Numbered from the stretch's first letter, positions 1 to 9,427 are shown. The stretch is DNA of 64,000 nucleotides from Microbacterium sufflavum (GCF_023091155.1 NZ_JAHWXK010000001.1:1984001-2048000), one strand, 5' to 3'. Numbers and translations: made by a program. Notes: generated by a model from the letters alone, not told the origin.

Positions 1-786
1 TCCGGTGCCCAGCAGGGCTACCTGTTCGTGCTGACCGATGAGACGCGGGCGGTGGAGGTGGCCCGCATGAAGGACGAGTTCGTGGGCATGATCTCGCACG
101 AGCTGCGCACGCCGCTCAGCGCGATCATCGGCTTCCTCGACCTGCTGCAGAACGATCCGGGCCAGCCGCTGACCGAGGATCAGCAGGAGTTCGTCGGGAT
201 CATCGAGCGCAACGCGAAGCGCCTGCTCAACCTGGTGGGCGACCTGCTGTTCACCGCCCAGGTGGAGTCGGGGCGCTTCCCGTTGGAGCGCGTGGAGGCC
301 GACGTCGCCGAGCTCGTGCGGTCGGCGGTCGCATCCGCGGGCCCGCACGCGCAGCGGGAGGGCATCGAGCTGGTGGCGGACGCGGGCGACGAGCCGATCC
401 GGCTGCTCGTGGATCCGGGGCGGATCGGGCAGGCCGTCGACAATCTCCTGTCGAACGCGATCAAGTTCACGCCGAGCGGCGGCCGGGTCACGGCGGCCGT
501 GCGGCGCGTGGACGGCGGCGTGCAGATCTCGGTCGCGGACACCGGCGTCGGCATCCCGGAGGACGAGCAGGGCATGCTCTTCACGCGGTTCTTCCGGGCC
601 TCGACGGCCACGCGGAATGCCGTGCCCGGCGTGGGGCTCGGCCTCACGATCACCCGCGCGATCGTGCTGGCGCACGGCGGTTCGATGGACGTGACGAGTC
701 AGGAGGGCGTGGGGACCGAGTTCCGCTTCGTCCTGCCGGCGGCGCCCAAGACCGAGGTGCTGCAGACCCTGAGCCGCGCGGACTGA
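1..786 (+). CDS. Sensor histidine kinase, C-terminal part (5' end outside window)
   Basis: The reading frame is open from the first base, so the gene starts upstream; 261 residues are visible. The first residues (GYLFVLTDET) look like the end of a PAS-type sensory domain leading into the kinase core. The dimerisation/phosphoacceptor domain carries the H-box SHELRTPLSAIIGF, with the histidine codon at 97-99. The ATP-binding domain shows the N-box (DNLLSNAIKFTP), G1 (DTGVGIPEDEQ), F-box (FTRFFRAS) and G2 (GVGLGLTITRAIV) in the usual order, so the catalytic part is intact. The protein would autophosphorylate and pass phosphate to a response regulator, which is not in the window. The signal it senses cannot be told from this fragment. 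Confidence 0.93.
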   Translation, partial: SGAQQGYLFVLTDETRAVEVARMKDEFVGMISHELRTPLSAIIGFLDLLQNDPGQPLTEDQQEFVGIIERNAKRLLNLVGDLLFTAQVESGRFPLERVEADVAELVRSAVASAGPHAQREGIELVADAGDEPIRLLVDPGRIGQAVDNLLSNAIKFTPSGGRVTAAVRRVDGGVQISVADTGVGIPEDEQGMLFTRFFRASTATRNAVPGVGLGLTITRAIVLAHGGSMDVTSQEGVGTEFRFVLPAAPKTEVLQTLSRAD

Positions 787-862
787 CCCGGACCTCCTCG
801 TCCGCAGCATCCTGATAGTCTGGTCGGCTCGCTGTGCGCGGGCGGAAGGACGGCCACGCACT

Positions 863-2551
863 GTGGGGTACATCGACGCATCAGGCATCTCGCTGACGCT
901 TCCCGACGGAAGACCGCTGCTCGACGAGGTCTCGTTCCGGGTCGGCGCCGGCTCGACGAGCGCGCTCATCGGGCCGAACGGCGCGGGCAAGACCACGCTC
1001 CTGCGGATCATCCGCGGCGACCAGGCGGCCGACGACGGCGTCGTCACCATCGACGGCGGACTCGGCGTGATGGATCAGTTCGTCGGGCACGGCGAGCCGG
1101 GGCAGACCGTGCATGAGCTCCTCGTGCGCGTCGCCCCCGCCCGCATCCGCGCCGCCGCCGAAGCCCTCGACGCGGCGGAGAACGCCCTGATCGACCGTGA
1201 TGAGCACGACACGCAGATGGCGTACGCCGCAGCCATCGCGGAGTACGCCGACGCCGGCGGCTACGAGCACGAGACCGTATGGGACCAGTGCACGATGGCG
1301 GCGCTCGGCGTGCCGTTCGAGCGGGCGCGGTACCGCGAGCTCACGTCGCTGTCCGGCGGCGAGCAGAAGCGCCTGGCGCTCGAGGCCCTGCTGCGCGGAC
1401 CCGACGCGGTGCTCCTGCTCGACGAGCCGGACAACTACCTCGACGTCCCGACCAAGCGGTGGCTGGAGGAACAGCTGCGGCAGACCGCGAAGACCGTGCT
1501 GCTCGTGTCGCACGACCGCGAGCTGCTCGCCCGCGCGGCCGACCGGCTCATCACGCTCGAACCAGGGGCGGCCGGTTCGACGGCGTGGGTGCACGGCGGC
1601 GGCTTCGCGACCTACCCGCAGGCGCGCATCGACCGCATGGAGCGGCTCGACGAGCTGCGCCGTCGGTGGGACGAGCAGCACGAGAAGCTGCGCGTGCTGG
1701 TCGCGAACCTCAAGGTGAAGGCCTCGGCGAACGACGGCTTCGCCTCCCGCTACCAGGCGGCGCAGACGCGACTGCGCAAGTTCGAGGAGGCGGGGCCGCC
1801 CGAGGAGCGTCCGCCCGCGCAGGAGTTCGACATGCGCCTGCGGGGCTCGCGCACGGGCAAGCGCGCCGTGGTGGCCGAGCGGCTCGAGCTCACCGGGCTC
1901 ATGCGTCCCTTCGACGCGGAAGTGTGGTTCGGCGACCGCGTGGCCGTGCTGGGCTCGAACGGCTCGGGCAAGTCGCACTTCCTGCGACTGCTCGCGCGCG
2001 GCGGCAGCGACCCCGACCCGACCCTGGGTCACGTCTCCTCCGCCGCGGAAGACCTGAGTCCCGTCGCGCACACCGGTCGCGCGGTGCTGGGGGCGCGCGT
2101 GGTGCCGGGGCTGTTCGCGCAGACCCACACGCACCCGGAGTTCGTCGGACGCACGCTGCTGGAGATCCTGCACCGCGGCGACGACCGCCGGGCGGGGATG
2201 CCCCGGGACGCCGCGAGCTCGGCGCTCGACCGCTACGGGCTGGTGCGGCAGGCGCTGCAGACGTTCGAGTCGCTGTCCGGTGGGCAGCAGGCGCGGTTCC
2301 AGGTGCTGCTGCTGGAGTTGTCCGGCGCGACCCTGCTGCTGCTCGACGAGCCGACCGACAACCTCGACCTGGAGTCGGCGGAGGCGTTGGAGCAGGCGCT
2401 GGCGCGGTTCGAGGGGACGGTGCTCGCGGTCACGCACGACCGCTGGTTCGCGCGGTCGTTCGACCGGTTCCTCGTGTTCGGCTCCGACGGCGAGGTGTAC
2501 GAGTCGGACGAGCCGGTGTGGGACGAGCGCCGCGTGGCACGGGCCCGGTGA
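863..2551 (+). CDS. ABC-F family ATP-binding protein (ribosome-associated)
   Basis: The 562-residue product has two ABC ATPase domains and no membrane segments, which is the ABC-F plan. Domain 1 has Walker A GPNGAGKTT near residues 37-45, signature LSGGEQKR and Walker B LLLDEPDNYLD. A charged linker follows, then domain 2 with GSNGSGKSH, LSGGQQAR and LLLDEPTDNLD. ABC-F proteins act on the ribosome in translation or antibiotic protection; this member cannot be assigned to a drug class from sequence. The GTG start is chosen because the frame opens with the normal N-terminal strand. A possible -10 box TAGTCT lies at 816-821 and a weak GGAAGG at 844-849. It is transcribed apart from the kinase, 76 bases away. 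Confidence 0.93.
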   Translation: MGYIDASGISLTLPDGRPLLDEVSFRVGAGSTSALIGPNGAGKTTLLRIIRGDQAADDGVVTIDGGLGVMDQFVGHGEPGQTVHELLVRVAPARIRAAAEALDAAENALIDRDEHDTQMAYAAAIAEYADAGGYEHETVWDQCTMAALGVPFERARYRELTSLSGGEQKRLALEALLRGPDAVLLLDEPDNYLDVPTKRWLEEQLRQTAKTVLLVSHDRELLARAADRLITLEPGAAGSTAWVHGGGFATYPQARIDRMERLDELRRRWDEQHEKLRVLVANLKVKASANDGFASRYQAAQTRLRKFEEAGPPEERPPAQEFDMRLRGSRTGKRAVVAERLELTGLMRPFDAEVWFGDRVAVLGSNGSGKSHFLRLLARGGSDPDPTLGHVSSAAEDLSPVAHTGRAVLGARVVPGLFAQTHTHPEFVGRTLLEILHRGDDRRAGMPRDAASSALDRYGLVRQALQTFESLSGGQQARFQVLLLELSGATLLLLDEPTDNLDLESAEALEQALARFEGTVLAVTHDRWFARSFDRFLVFGSDGEVYESDEPVWDERRVARAR

Positions 2552-2582
2552 CCGCGGGCACGCGCCCCCTCGGGGTGCCCGG

Positions 2583-2588
2583 TAGGCT
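2583..2588 (+). promoter_or_regulatory. -10 box TAGGCT of guaB3, leaderless spacing
   Basis: TAGGCT ends 6 bases before the GTG start at 2595 and there is no Shine-Dalgarno sequence, which suggests a leaderless transcript. Confidence 0.55.
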
Positions 2589-2594
2589 GGACGG

Positions 2595-3716
2595 GTGACC
2601 ATGGAGATCGAGCTCGGCCGAGGAAAGCGCGCCCGTCGCGCGTACACGTTCGACGACATCGCGGTCGTGCCCTCGCGGCGCACGCGCAACCCGGAGGACG
2701 TGTCGACCGCCTGGACGATCGATGCCTTCGGCTTCGAGATCCCGGTGCTCGGCGCGCCGATGGACTCCGTCGTGAGCCCGCGCACCGCCATCATGCTCGG
2801 CCAGCTGGGCGGCCTGGGCGTGCTCGACCTCGAGGGTCTGTGGACCCGGTACGAGGACCCGGAGCCGCTGCTCGCGGAGATCGCGGGTCTCGCCGACGAC
2901 CGGGCGACCGTGCGCATGCAGGAGCTGTACGCCGAGCCGATCAAGCCCGAGCTCATCACGCGGCGCCTGGCCGAGATCCGCGAGGCCGGTGTCACCGTCG
3001 CCGGTTCCCTCACGCCGCAGCGCACCCAGGAGTTCTACGACACCGTGGCCGCGGCGGGTGTCGACCTGTTCGTCATCCGCGGCACCACCGTCTCGGCGGA
3101 GCACGTGTCGAGCGTGGCAGAGCCGCTCAACCTCAAGAAGTTCATCTACGACCTCGACGTCCCGGTCATCGTGGGCGGCGCGGCCACCTACACCGCGGCG
3201 CTGCACCTGATGCGCACGGGCGCGGCCGGCGTGCTGGTCGGCTTCGGCGGGGGAGCGGCGTCCACCACGCGCGCCACCCTCGGCATCCACGCCCCGATGG
3301 CCACTGCGGTCTCCGACGTCGCCGCTGCGCGCCGCGACTACCTCGACGAGTCGGGCGGGCGCTACGTGCACGTGATCGCCGACGGCGGCGTCGGTACCTC
3401 GGGCGACATCGTGAAGGCTCTCGCGATGGGCGCCGACGCGGTCATGCTCGGCGTGGCTCTCGCCCGCGCGACCGACGCGCCGGGGCAGGGTTTCCACTGG
3501 GGCCCCGAGGCGCACCACCCCAAGCTCCCGCGCGGCCGCCGGGTCGAGGTGGGCGGCATCGGCACGCTCGAGGAGATCCTGTACGGCCCTGCGCCCGTGG
3601 CCGACGGCACCGCGAACCTCATCGGCGCGCTGCGCAAGTCGATGGCGACCACCGGATACTCCGACCTCAAGGAGTTCCAGCGGGTCGAGGTCGTGCTCGC
3701 CCCGTACGAGGCCTGA
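2595..3716 (+). CDS. guaB3: GuaB3-type IMP dehydrogenase-related protein
   Basis: The 373-residue protein is an IMP-dehydrogenase TIM barrel without CBS domains, the size of actinobacterial GuaB3. The N-terminal TFDDIAVVPSR and the GAPMDSVV segment are typical of the family, and VIADGGVGTSGDI is the phosphate-binding region. The catalytic loop that reads G-x-G-S-I-C-T-T-R in true IMP dehydrogenases reads GGGAASTTR at residues 218-226, so the catalytic cysteine is replaced by Ser223. From this I infer it does not make XMP by the standard thioimidate mechanism. Its location one cassette upstream of guaA fits a link with guanine nucleotide metabolism, but its reaction is unproven. The GTG start at 2595 is favoured by the leaderless -10 box; ATG at 2601 is an alternative. 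Confidence 0.88.
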   Translation: MTMEIELGRGKRARRAYTFDDIAVVPSRRTRNPEDVSTAWTIDAFGFEIPVLGAPMDSVVSPRTAIMLGQLGGLGVLDLEGLWTRYEDPEPLLAEIAGLADDRATVRMQELYAEPIKPELITRRLAEIREAGVTVAGSLTPQRTQEFYDTVAAAGVDLFVIRGTTVSAEHVSSVAEPLNLKKFIYDLDVPVIVGGAATYTAALHLMRTGAAGVLVGFGGGAASTTRATLGIHAPMATAVSDVAAARRDYLDESGGRYVHVIADGGVGTSGDIVKALAMGADAVMLGVALARATDAPGQGFHWGPEAHHPKLPRGRRVEVGGIGTLEEILYGPAPVADGTANLIGALRKSMATTGYSDLKEFQRVEVVLAPYEA

Positions 3717-3733
3717 GCCGCCGCCGCTGCACC

Positions 3734-4534
3734 GTGACCGCCCCCGCCCCGTTCCCGCCGACCCTCCGTGAGGTCATGCTGCGCGGACGCTGGATCGGCA
3801 TGCTGCTGCTGTGCCTCGTGGTCGCCGGGGTGTTCGCGTGGCTCGGGCAGTGGCAGCTGGAGCGCGCGATCGAGACCGACCCGCCGCCGCCCGGCGTGAC
3901 CGAGCAGGTGCGGCCGCTGTCCGACGTGGTCGAGCCGGGGCAGTACCTCGCCGAACCCCTCGTGGGGCAGCGGGTCGAGACGAGCGGGACGTGGATCCCG
4001 GACGACTTCCTGGTGGTGTCGAGCCGCTTCAACGACGGCGTCGAGGGGTTCTGGGTCACCGGACAGCTGCGGGTGGACGAGCGTGTGTCGATCGCGGTGG
4101 CGATCGGCTGGGCTCCCGACCGCGCGGCCGCCGATGCCGCGGTGGAGCGCCTGGCCGCGGAGGCCGACGGTCGCCCGGTCGAGGTGGCGGGGCGCATCAT
4201 CTCGGACGAGGGGCCGTCGGTGCCGCCGCGCAGCGACCCGGAGCGTCTCGACCGCATGTCGCCCGCCGCGCTGCTCAGCCGCTGGCACGACACGGAGCAG
4301 CTCGACGTGTACCGCCCGTACCTCGCCTCGACCACCGCGACGGCGGGCCTCGAGGACATCTCCTCGCCGGCGCCCGATGAGCAGTCGCCGGTGAACTGGC
4401 TCAACGTGTTCTACGCGGTGGAGTGGGCGATCTTCGCGGGCTTCGCGTTCTACCTCTGGTACCGCCTGGCGAAGGACGCGTGGGAGCGCGAGGTCGAGGA
4501 GTTCGAGGACGCGGCGGCGGCCGAGAGCGCCTGA
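3734..4534 (+). CDS. SURF1-family cytochrome oxidase assembly protein
   Basis: The 266-residue protein has the SURF1 plan: a transmembrane helix near residues 17-38 (GMLLLCLVVAGVFAWLGQWQ, with the family's GxWQ-type ending), a long extracytoplasmic domain, and a second helix near 230-250 (AVEWAIFAGFAFYLWYRLAK). SURF1 proteins help insert haem into the large subunit of aa3-type cytochrome c oxidase at the membrane. The GTG start at 3734 follows the guaB3 stop by 17 bases, so the two are probably cotranscribed. The C-terminus is acidic and cytoplasmic. No oxidase subunit genes are in the window, so the partner is inferred. Confidence 0.88.
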   Translation: MTAPAPFPPTLREVMLRGRWIGMLLLCLVVAGVFAWLGQWQLERAIETDPPPPGVTEQVRPLSDVVEPGQYLAEPLVGQRVETSGTWIPDDFLVVSSRFNDGVEGFWVTGQLRVDERVSIAVAIGWAPDRAAADAAVERLAAEADGRPVEVAGRIISDEGPSVPPRSDPERLDRMSPAALLSRWHDTEQLDVYRPYLASTTATAGLEDISSPAPDEQSPVNWLNVFYAVEWAIFAGFAFYLWYRLAKDAWEREVEEFEDAAAAESA

Positions 4535-4620
4535 ACGGCGTGCGCATCCGCGCGACCTCCGGTGCGCTTCTGCGCGCGGCCGTGCCCCGATGTGAACCTT
4601 CGTCAGGGGTGCGCGCGGCC

Positions 4621-4642
4621 CTTCGGTGAGCAGTCGGTGACC
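4621..4642 (+). promoter_or_regulatory. Candidate Pho box (two 11-base direct repeats)
   Basis: Two adjacent 11-base units, CTTCGGTGAGC and AGTCGGTGACC, read on the minus strand as GCTCACCGAAG and GGTCACCGACT. These resemble the 11-base direct repeats (G[T/G]TCACC core) bound by PhoP in actinobacteria. They lie 15 bases upstream of the -35 box of a secreted nuclease/nucleotidase gene, which is a sensible phosphate-starvation target. This is inference from pattern. Confidence 0.4.
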
Positions 4643-4657
4643 ATCGTGAAAACTCCG

Positions 4658-4686
4658 TTGAGGATGTCCGACCCGCTTCGTATGCT
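4658..4686 (+). promoter_or_regulatory. Promoter of the secreted nuclease gene
   Basis: TTGAGG at 4658-4663 and TATGCT at 4681-4686 are separated by 17 bases, a good housekeeping-type promoter. It would give a leader of about 80 bases ending in AGGAG (4761-4765) before ATG 4775. The rest of 4535-4774 holds the Pho-box-like repeats and nothing else I recognise. Confidence 0.6.
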
Positions 4687-4774
4687 CGCTCCATGTGCGC
4701 ACGCTGGGAGTTCCCGATGCGTGCGGTGACAGCGTCCTGAGCAGGGTCGATACACGATCGAGGAGACAGCACCG

Positions 4775-7700
4775 ATGATGTCCGCTTCAGAGCACGGGGA
4801 GCCCATGACCCCCGTCTCGCACCGCAGAACCAGGGGGCGCATCGGCGCTCTCGCCGTGACCTGCGTCGCCACCCTGGGCCTCGGCTCGCTGGTCGCGACG
4901 CCCGCCGTCGCCGATCCGACCGGGACCGGGGTGGTGATCAATGAGGCGTACCTCTCCGGAGGCAGTGCCGGTGCGGCGTACACGAACAAGTTCGTGGAGC
5001 TGTACAACCCCACGTCCGAGGCGGTGTCGCTCGACGGCATGTCCCTGCAGTACCGCTCGGCGACCGGCTCGGCGGCGTTCACCGGGATCGCGCCGCTCAC
5101 CGGCAGCATCCCCGCCGGCGGCTACTTCCTGGTGCAGGGCAACAGCAACGGCACGAACGGCGCCGCGCTGCCCACGCCCGACGCGGTCACCGGCCTCACC
5201 CCGAGCGGCACGAACGGCACCATCGCCCTGGTCGAGGGCACCACGGCGATCACGCTCGCCCCCGGGTCCGCTGCGGGAGCCGACGGCGTCGTCGACCTGC
5301 TCGGCTACGGCACCTCCAACACGTTCGAGACGAAGGCGGCCACGGCGCCGTCGGGCAACACCGATGTGCGGTCGCTGAACCGCACGAACGGCGCGGACAC
5401 CGACGACAACAGCGTCGACTTCTCGCTGTCCGCCACCATCACCCCGCAGAACTCCGGTGGCACCGACCCCGGCACCGACCCGGGCACCGACCCCGGCACG
5501 GAGCCGCAGAAGGCGACCATCGCCGAGGTGCAGGGCACCACCGATGTCTCGCCACTGAACGGCACGCGCGTGCAGGTCGAGGGCGTCGTCACCGCCGACT
5601 ACCGCACGGGCGGCTACAAGGGCATCGTCATCCAGACCCAGGGCTCGGGCGGCGCGACCGACGCGACCCCCGGCGCCTCCGACGGCGTCTTCGTCTTCCT
5701 GAACGCGCTGGCCCCCACGCTCGCGATCGGCGACCTGGTCTCGGTCACCGGCACCGTGAGCGAGTACTACGGCCAGACGCAGGTGAACCCGGCCGCCGCG
5801 GCGGACGTGACGGTGGTCACGCCGGGCGTCGGCGTGCCCGCGGTCACTCCGCTGCCCGCCACGGTGCAGGGCGCCGACCGGGAGCAGTACGAGAACATGC
5901 TCGTCGCGCCCGAGGGCACCTACCGCCTGGCGTCGAGCCACCAGCTGTACAACTACGGCACGCTGTGGCTGAACGCAGGAGATGCCCTGGCCGTGAAGAG
6001 CACCGAGACCACGCGTCCCGGTGCCGACGCCGCCGCGATCGCCGCGGCCAACCGCGCCAATCGCATCCTGCTCGACGACGGCTGGTCGATCCAGGTGACC
6101 AACAGCGGCCACCCGGGTCAGCAGCCCTACTTCACGAAGGACCAGGTCGTCCGCAACGGCGACACGGTCGACTTCGGCGACAACGGCTACGTGCTGCAGT
6201 GGGGCTTCGACGACTGGCGTCTGCAGCCGGTCGTGCCGATCGACGACTCCTCGCCCGCCGAGCTGAAGGTCGGCTTCGCGGCGACGAACCCGCGTCCGAC
6301 GGAGGCGCCCGAGGTGGGCGGCGACGTGCAGGTGGCGTCGTTCAACGTCTACAACTACTTCACGACGCTGAAGAGCGAGAACTCCAACGCGCGGGGCGCC
6401 GCGAACGCCGCGCAGTTCGCGATCCAGAAGTCCAAGATCGTCGCGGCGATCAACGGCCTCGACGCCGAGATCGTCTCGCTCATGGAGATCGAGAATTCGG
6501 TCAAGCTCGGCAAGCCGGTCGACACGGCGCTGAAGGATCTGGTCGCCGGCCTGAACGCCGACGCCGGCAGCGACGTGTGGGGCTACGTGCCCACGCCCGA
6601 GGCGCTGAACGATGCGGCGACGACCGACTACATCACCAACGCGATCATCTACAAGAAGGACGCCGTGAAGCGGGTCGGTGACAGTCTCACGACGACCGAC
6701 GAGTCGGTGTGGGGCAACGCGCGCGAGCCGATCGCGCAGGCGTTCGACATCGACGGCCGCGTGGTCACCGTGGTCGCGAACCACCTGAAGTCGAAGTCGC
6801 CGCCCGAGGGTGCGGGGGCGGAGCCGGCCGACGGCCAGGGCTTCTTCAACGCCGACCGCGTGGCGCAGGCGAACGCGATCCTCGCCTTCACGGCGGAGCT
6901 GGAAGAGACGACCGGCAGCAGCGACATGCTCCTGATCGGCGACTTCAACGCCTACGGCAAGGAAGATCCGATCGACGTCTTCACCTCCCAGGGGTGGAGC
7001 GACCTGGTCGCCGACGAGACCGACGGTCAGTACACGTACACGTTCGACGGCGAGCTCGGCTCGCTCGACCACGTGATCGCGTCGCCGTCGCTCGTCTCGT
7101 CGATCACCGGCGCGGGCGTCTGGGGCATCAACTCGCCGGAGTGGAGCGACCGCGGCTACGCGTTCGGCGCCACCGAGGAGGGCACCCCGTACCGCTCCAG
7201 CGACCACGACCCGATCATCGTCGGCGTCTCCGCGGAGATCCCGCCGGTGAGCATCGACGTGGTCACGGTGAACGACTTCCACGGCCGCATCGAGGCCGAC
7301 GGGGCCGCGGCCGGTGCCGCGGTGCTCGCCGGTGCGGTGCAGCAGTTCCGTGACGCGAACCCGAACCTGATCTTCGCGGGAGCCGGCGACCTGATCGGCG
7401 CGTCGACGTTCACCTCCTTCATCAACGACGACAACCCCACGATCGACGCGCTCAACGCGGCGGGCCTCGATGTGAGCGCCGCGGGCAACCACGAGTTCGA
7501 CCAGGGCTGGGAGGACCTGCGCGATCGCGTGCAGGACCGTGCGGACTGGGAGTACATCTCGTCGAACGTGTTCGTCACCGAGACCGGTGAGCCCGCGCTC
7601 GCCCCGGCCTGGGTGAAGGAGGTCGACGGCGTGCGCGTCGGGTTCGTCGGCGCCGTCACGGAAGACCTCGACTCGCTGGTGTCCCCGGAGGGCATCGCCG

Positions 7701-9406
7701 ATCTCGAGGTGCGCAGCATCGTCGACTCCGTCAACGCGGTGGCCGACGACCTGCGCGACGGTGACGCGTCCAACGGCGAGGCGGATGTCGTGATCCTGCT
7801 CGTGCACGAGGGGGCCGAGAGCACCGCGCTGTCGGCCATCACGGAGGACTCCCCGCTGGGTGAGATCGTCTACGGGGTGGACGACGACGTGGACGCGATC
7901 GTGTCGGCGCACACGCACCTCGCGTACAACCACGTGATCGACGGTCGCCCCGTGGTCTCCGCCGGTCAGTACGGCGAGAACCTCGGGCTGATGAACCTGC
8001 AGGTCGACCCGACCACGAAGGAGCTGCTCTCGATCACCAACGAGATCAAGCCGCTCACGGCCGCAGGCAAGCCGCTGTACCCGGCGGTGCCGGAGGTGCA
8101 GGCGATCGTCGACGCCGCCAAGGCCGAGGCCGACGTGCTGGGCGCCGTGAAGGTGGGCGACATCACCGCCGACTTCAACCGGGCGCGGCAGACGAACGGC
8201 TCGGAGAACCGCGGCGGCGAGTCCACGATCGGCAACTTCGTGGCCGACGTGCAGCAGTGGTCCACGGGCGCCGACCTGGCGCTCATGAACCCGGGAGGCA
8301 TCCGCGCGAATCTCACGTACGCGTCGTCGTCCGCGAGCGATCCGAACGGCAACGTCACGTACCGCGAGGCGGCCACGGTCCAGCCCTTCGCCAACACGCT
8401 GGTCACCCTGACCCTCACCGGCACGCAGCTCAAGGGCGTGCTCGAGGAGCAGTGGCAGCCGGCGGGGTCGGCACGTCCGTTCCTCAAGCTCGGCGTCTCG
8501 AAGGGTCTCGTCTACACGTACGACCCGACCGCGGCGCAGGGCTCGCGCATCACGTCGATCACGCTGAACGGCGTCCCGGTCGACCCGGACGCGCAGTACA
8601 CGGTGGCGGCGAACTCGTTCCTCGCGGCGGGTGGCGACAACTTCGCCACCTTCAAGGAGGGCGCGGGCAAGCGCGACACCGGCAAGATCGACCTGCAGTC
8701 GATGGTGGACTGGTTCGACGCGAACAAGACCGCGACGCCCGATCTCGCCCAGCGCGCGGTCGGCGTGACGCTCAGCCCGGCCGATGCCGACGGGTACAGC
8801 GCCGGCGACCAGGTGACGGTGTCGCTCTCGTCGCTCGCGTTCAGCGGGGGAGAGGCCGCACCGGGCGAGGTGACGCTGTCGCTCGGTGACACGGCGCTCG
8901 CCTCGGGCACGGTCGACCCGGCCGTGGTCGACACCACGGACGAGGGTGGCCGTGCGGCGCTCACGTTCGCGGTGCCGTCCGGGGTGTTCGGCGACCAGGT
9001 GCTGACGGTGAACGTCCCCGCGACGGGCACCACGGTGCAGGTGCCCCTCACGATCGCCGGCCAGGAGGAGTTCGCCGGCACGATCGAGCTCGGCTCCTCC
9101 AAGGTGGCCGCGGGCAAGAAGCTCACGGTCACGGGCGAGGGGTATGTGCCGGGCGAGACCGTGACGATCGCGCTGCAGCCCAAGAAGGGCGCGGCGGTGC
9201 AGGTCGGCACGGTGCAGGTCGGCGCCGACGGGACGTTCACCACGCAGGTGACCGTGCCGAAGAGCGCACAGCCGGGCAAGTACACGGTCTCGGCGGCTCA
9301 GGCCGACGGTGACGCGGCGACCGCGACCGTCACGGTGAACCGTGCGGGCGGCATCGTCGGCGCGATCATCGACTGGCTGTGGGACCTCATCTCCGGCTGG
9401 TTCTGA
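4775..9406 (+). CDS. Secreted ExeM/NucH-like nuclease fused to a 5'-nucleotidase
   Basis: The 1543-residue protein begins with a signal peptide (cleavage near residues 46/47, AVA-DP). A lamin-tail domain follows (about 50-215), then a GTDP-repeat linker (about 227-243). An OB-like region leads into an endonuclease/exonuclease/phosphatase domain (about 520-815), with VASFNVYNYF, IGDFNAYGKEDP and SSDHDPIIVG. Next comes a calcineurin-type 5'-nucleotidase from about residue 829 (VVTVNDFHGRIEADG, AAGNHEFDQGW, HTHL) with its C-terminal nucleotidase domain (ENRGGESTIGNFVADV). Two Ig-like repeats end the chain, with a short hydrophobic/tryptophan-rich tail and no sortase motif. The protein would degrade extracellular DNA or RNA and release phosphate from the nucleotides. 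The Pho-box-like repeats upstream fit this. The start has AGGAG nine bases ahead. Confidence 0.92.
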   Translation: MMSASEHGEPMTPVSHRRTRGRIGALAVTCVATLGLGSLVATPAVADPTGTGVVINEAYLSGGSAGAAYTNKFVELYNPTSEAVSLDGMSLQYRSATGSAAFTGIAPLTGSIPAGGYFLVQGNSNGTNGAALPTPDAVTGLTPSGTNGTIALVEGTTAITLAPGSAAGADGVVDLLGYGTSNTFETKAATAPSGNTDVRSLNRTNGADTDDNSVDFSLSATITPQNSGGTDPGTDPGTDPGTEPQKATIAEVQGTTDVSPLNGTRVQVEGVVTADYRTGGYKGIVIQTQGSGGATDATPGASDGVFVFLNALAPTLAIGDLVSVTGTVSEYYGQTQVNPAAAADVTVVTPGVGVPAVTPLPATVQGADREQYENMLVAPEGTYRLASSHQLYNYGTLWLNAGDALAVKSTETTRPGADAAAIAAANRANRILLDDGWSIQVTNSGHPGQQPYFTKDQVVRNGDTVDFGDNGYVLQWGFDDWRLQPVVPIDDSSPAELKVGFAATNPRPTEAPEVGGDVQVASFNVYNYFTTLKSENSNARGAANAAQFAIQKSKIVAAINGLDAEIVSLMEIENSVKLGKPVDTALKDLVAGLNADAGSDVWGYVPTPEALNDAATTDYITNAIIYKKDAVKRVGDSLTTTDESVWGNAREPIAQAFDIDGRVVTVVANHLKSKSPPEGAGAEPADGQGFFNADRVAQANAILAFTAELEETTGSSDMLLIGDFNAYGKEDPIDVFTSQGWSDLVADETDGQYTYTFDGELGSLDHVIASPSLVSSITGAGVWGINSPEWSDRGYAFGATEEGTPYRSSDHDPIIVGVSAEIPPVSIDVVTVNDFHGRIEADGAAAGAAVLAGAVQQFRDANPNLIFAGAGDLIGASTFTSFINDDNPTIDALNAAGLDVSAAGNHEFDQGWEDLRDRVQDRADWEYISSNVFVTETGEPALAPAWVKEVDGVRVGFVGAVTEDLDSLVSPEGIADLEVRSIVDSVNAVADDLRDGDASNGEADVVILLVHEGAESTALSAITEDSPLGEIVYGVDDDVDAIVSAHTHLAYNHVIDGRPVVSAGQYGENLGLMNLQVDPTTKELLSITNEIKPLTAAGKPLYPAVPEVQAIVDAAKAEADVLGAVKVGDITADFNRARQTNGSENRGGESTIGNFVADVQQWSTGADLALMNPGGIRANLTYASSSASDPNGNVTYREAATVQPFANTLVTLTLTGTQLKGVLEEQWQPAGSARPFLKLGVSKGLVYTYDPTAAQGSRITSITLNGVPVDPDAQYTVAANSFLAAGGDNFATFKEGAGKRDTGKIDLQSMVDWFDANKTATPDLAQRAVGVTLSPADADGYSAGDQVTVSLSSLAFSGGEAAPGEVTLSLGDTALASGTVDPAVVDTTDEGGRAALTFAVPSGVFGDQVLTVNVPATGTTVQVPLTIAGQEEFAGTIELGSSKVAAGKKLTVTGEGYVPGETVTIALQPKKGAAVQVGTVQVGADGTFTTQVTVPKSAQPGKYTVSAAQADGDAATATVTVNRAGGIVGAIIDWLWDLISGWF
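5461..5505 (+). repeat. In-frame Gly-Thr-Asp-Pro linker repeats
   Basis: Near-identical 12-base units encode GTDPGTDPGTDPGTEP between the lamin-tail and nuclease domains. This is a flexible linker of the kind common in secreted multidomain enzymes and is a site where copy number could vary. Confidence 0.75.
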
Positions 9407-9427
9407 GTCCGGAGCGGATGATCGCAG

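Noticed and set aside
863..2551. ABC-F gene as a drug-resistance determinant
   Set aside because: The protein has the plain two-domain form, and nothing in the linker or neighbourhood points to a specific antibiotic.
881..3025. Long open frame on the minus strand opposite the ABC-F and guaB3 genes
   Set aside because: It has arginine/histidine-rich low-complexity translation typical of GC-rich antisense frames, no recognisable domain, and both plus-strand genes are clearly real. The same applies to antisense frames at 4787-7933, 9980-12802, 21228-24425, 24251-28228, 34693-36912, 40927-43293, 53135-56944 (beyond the hydroxylase) and 60342-63857.
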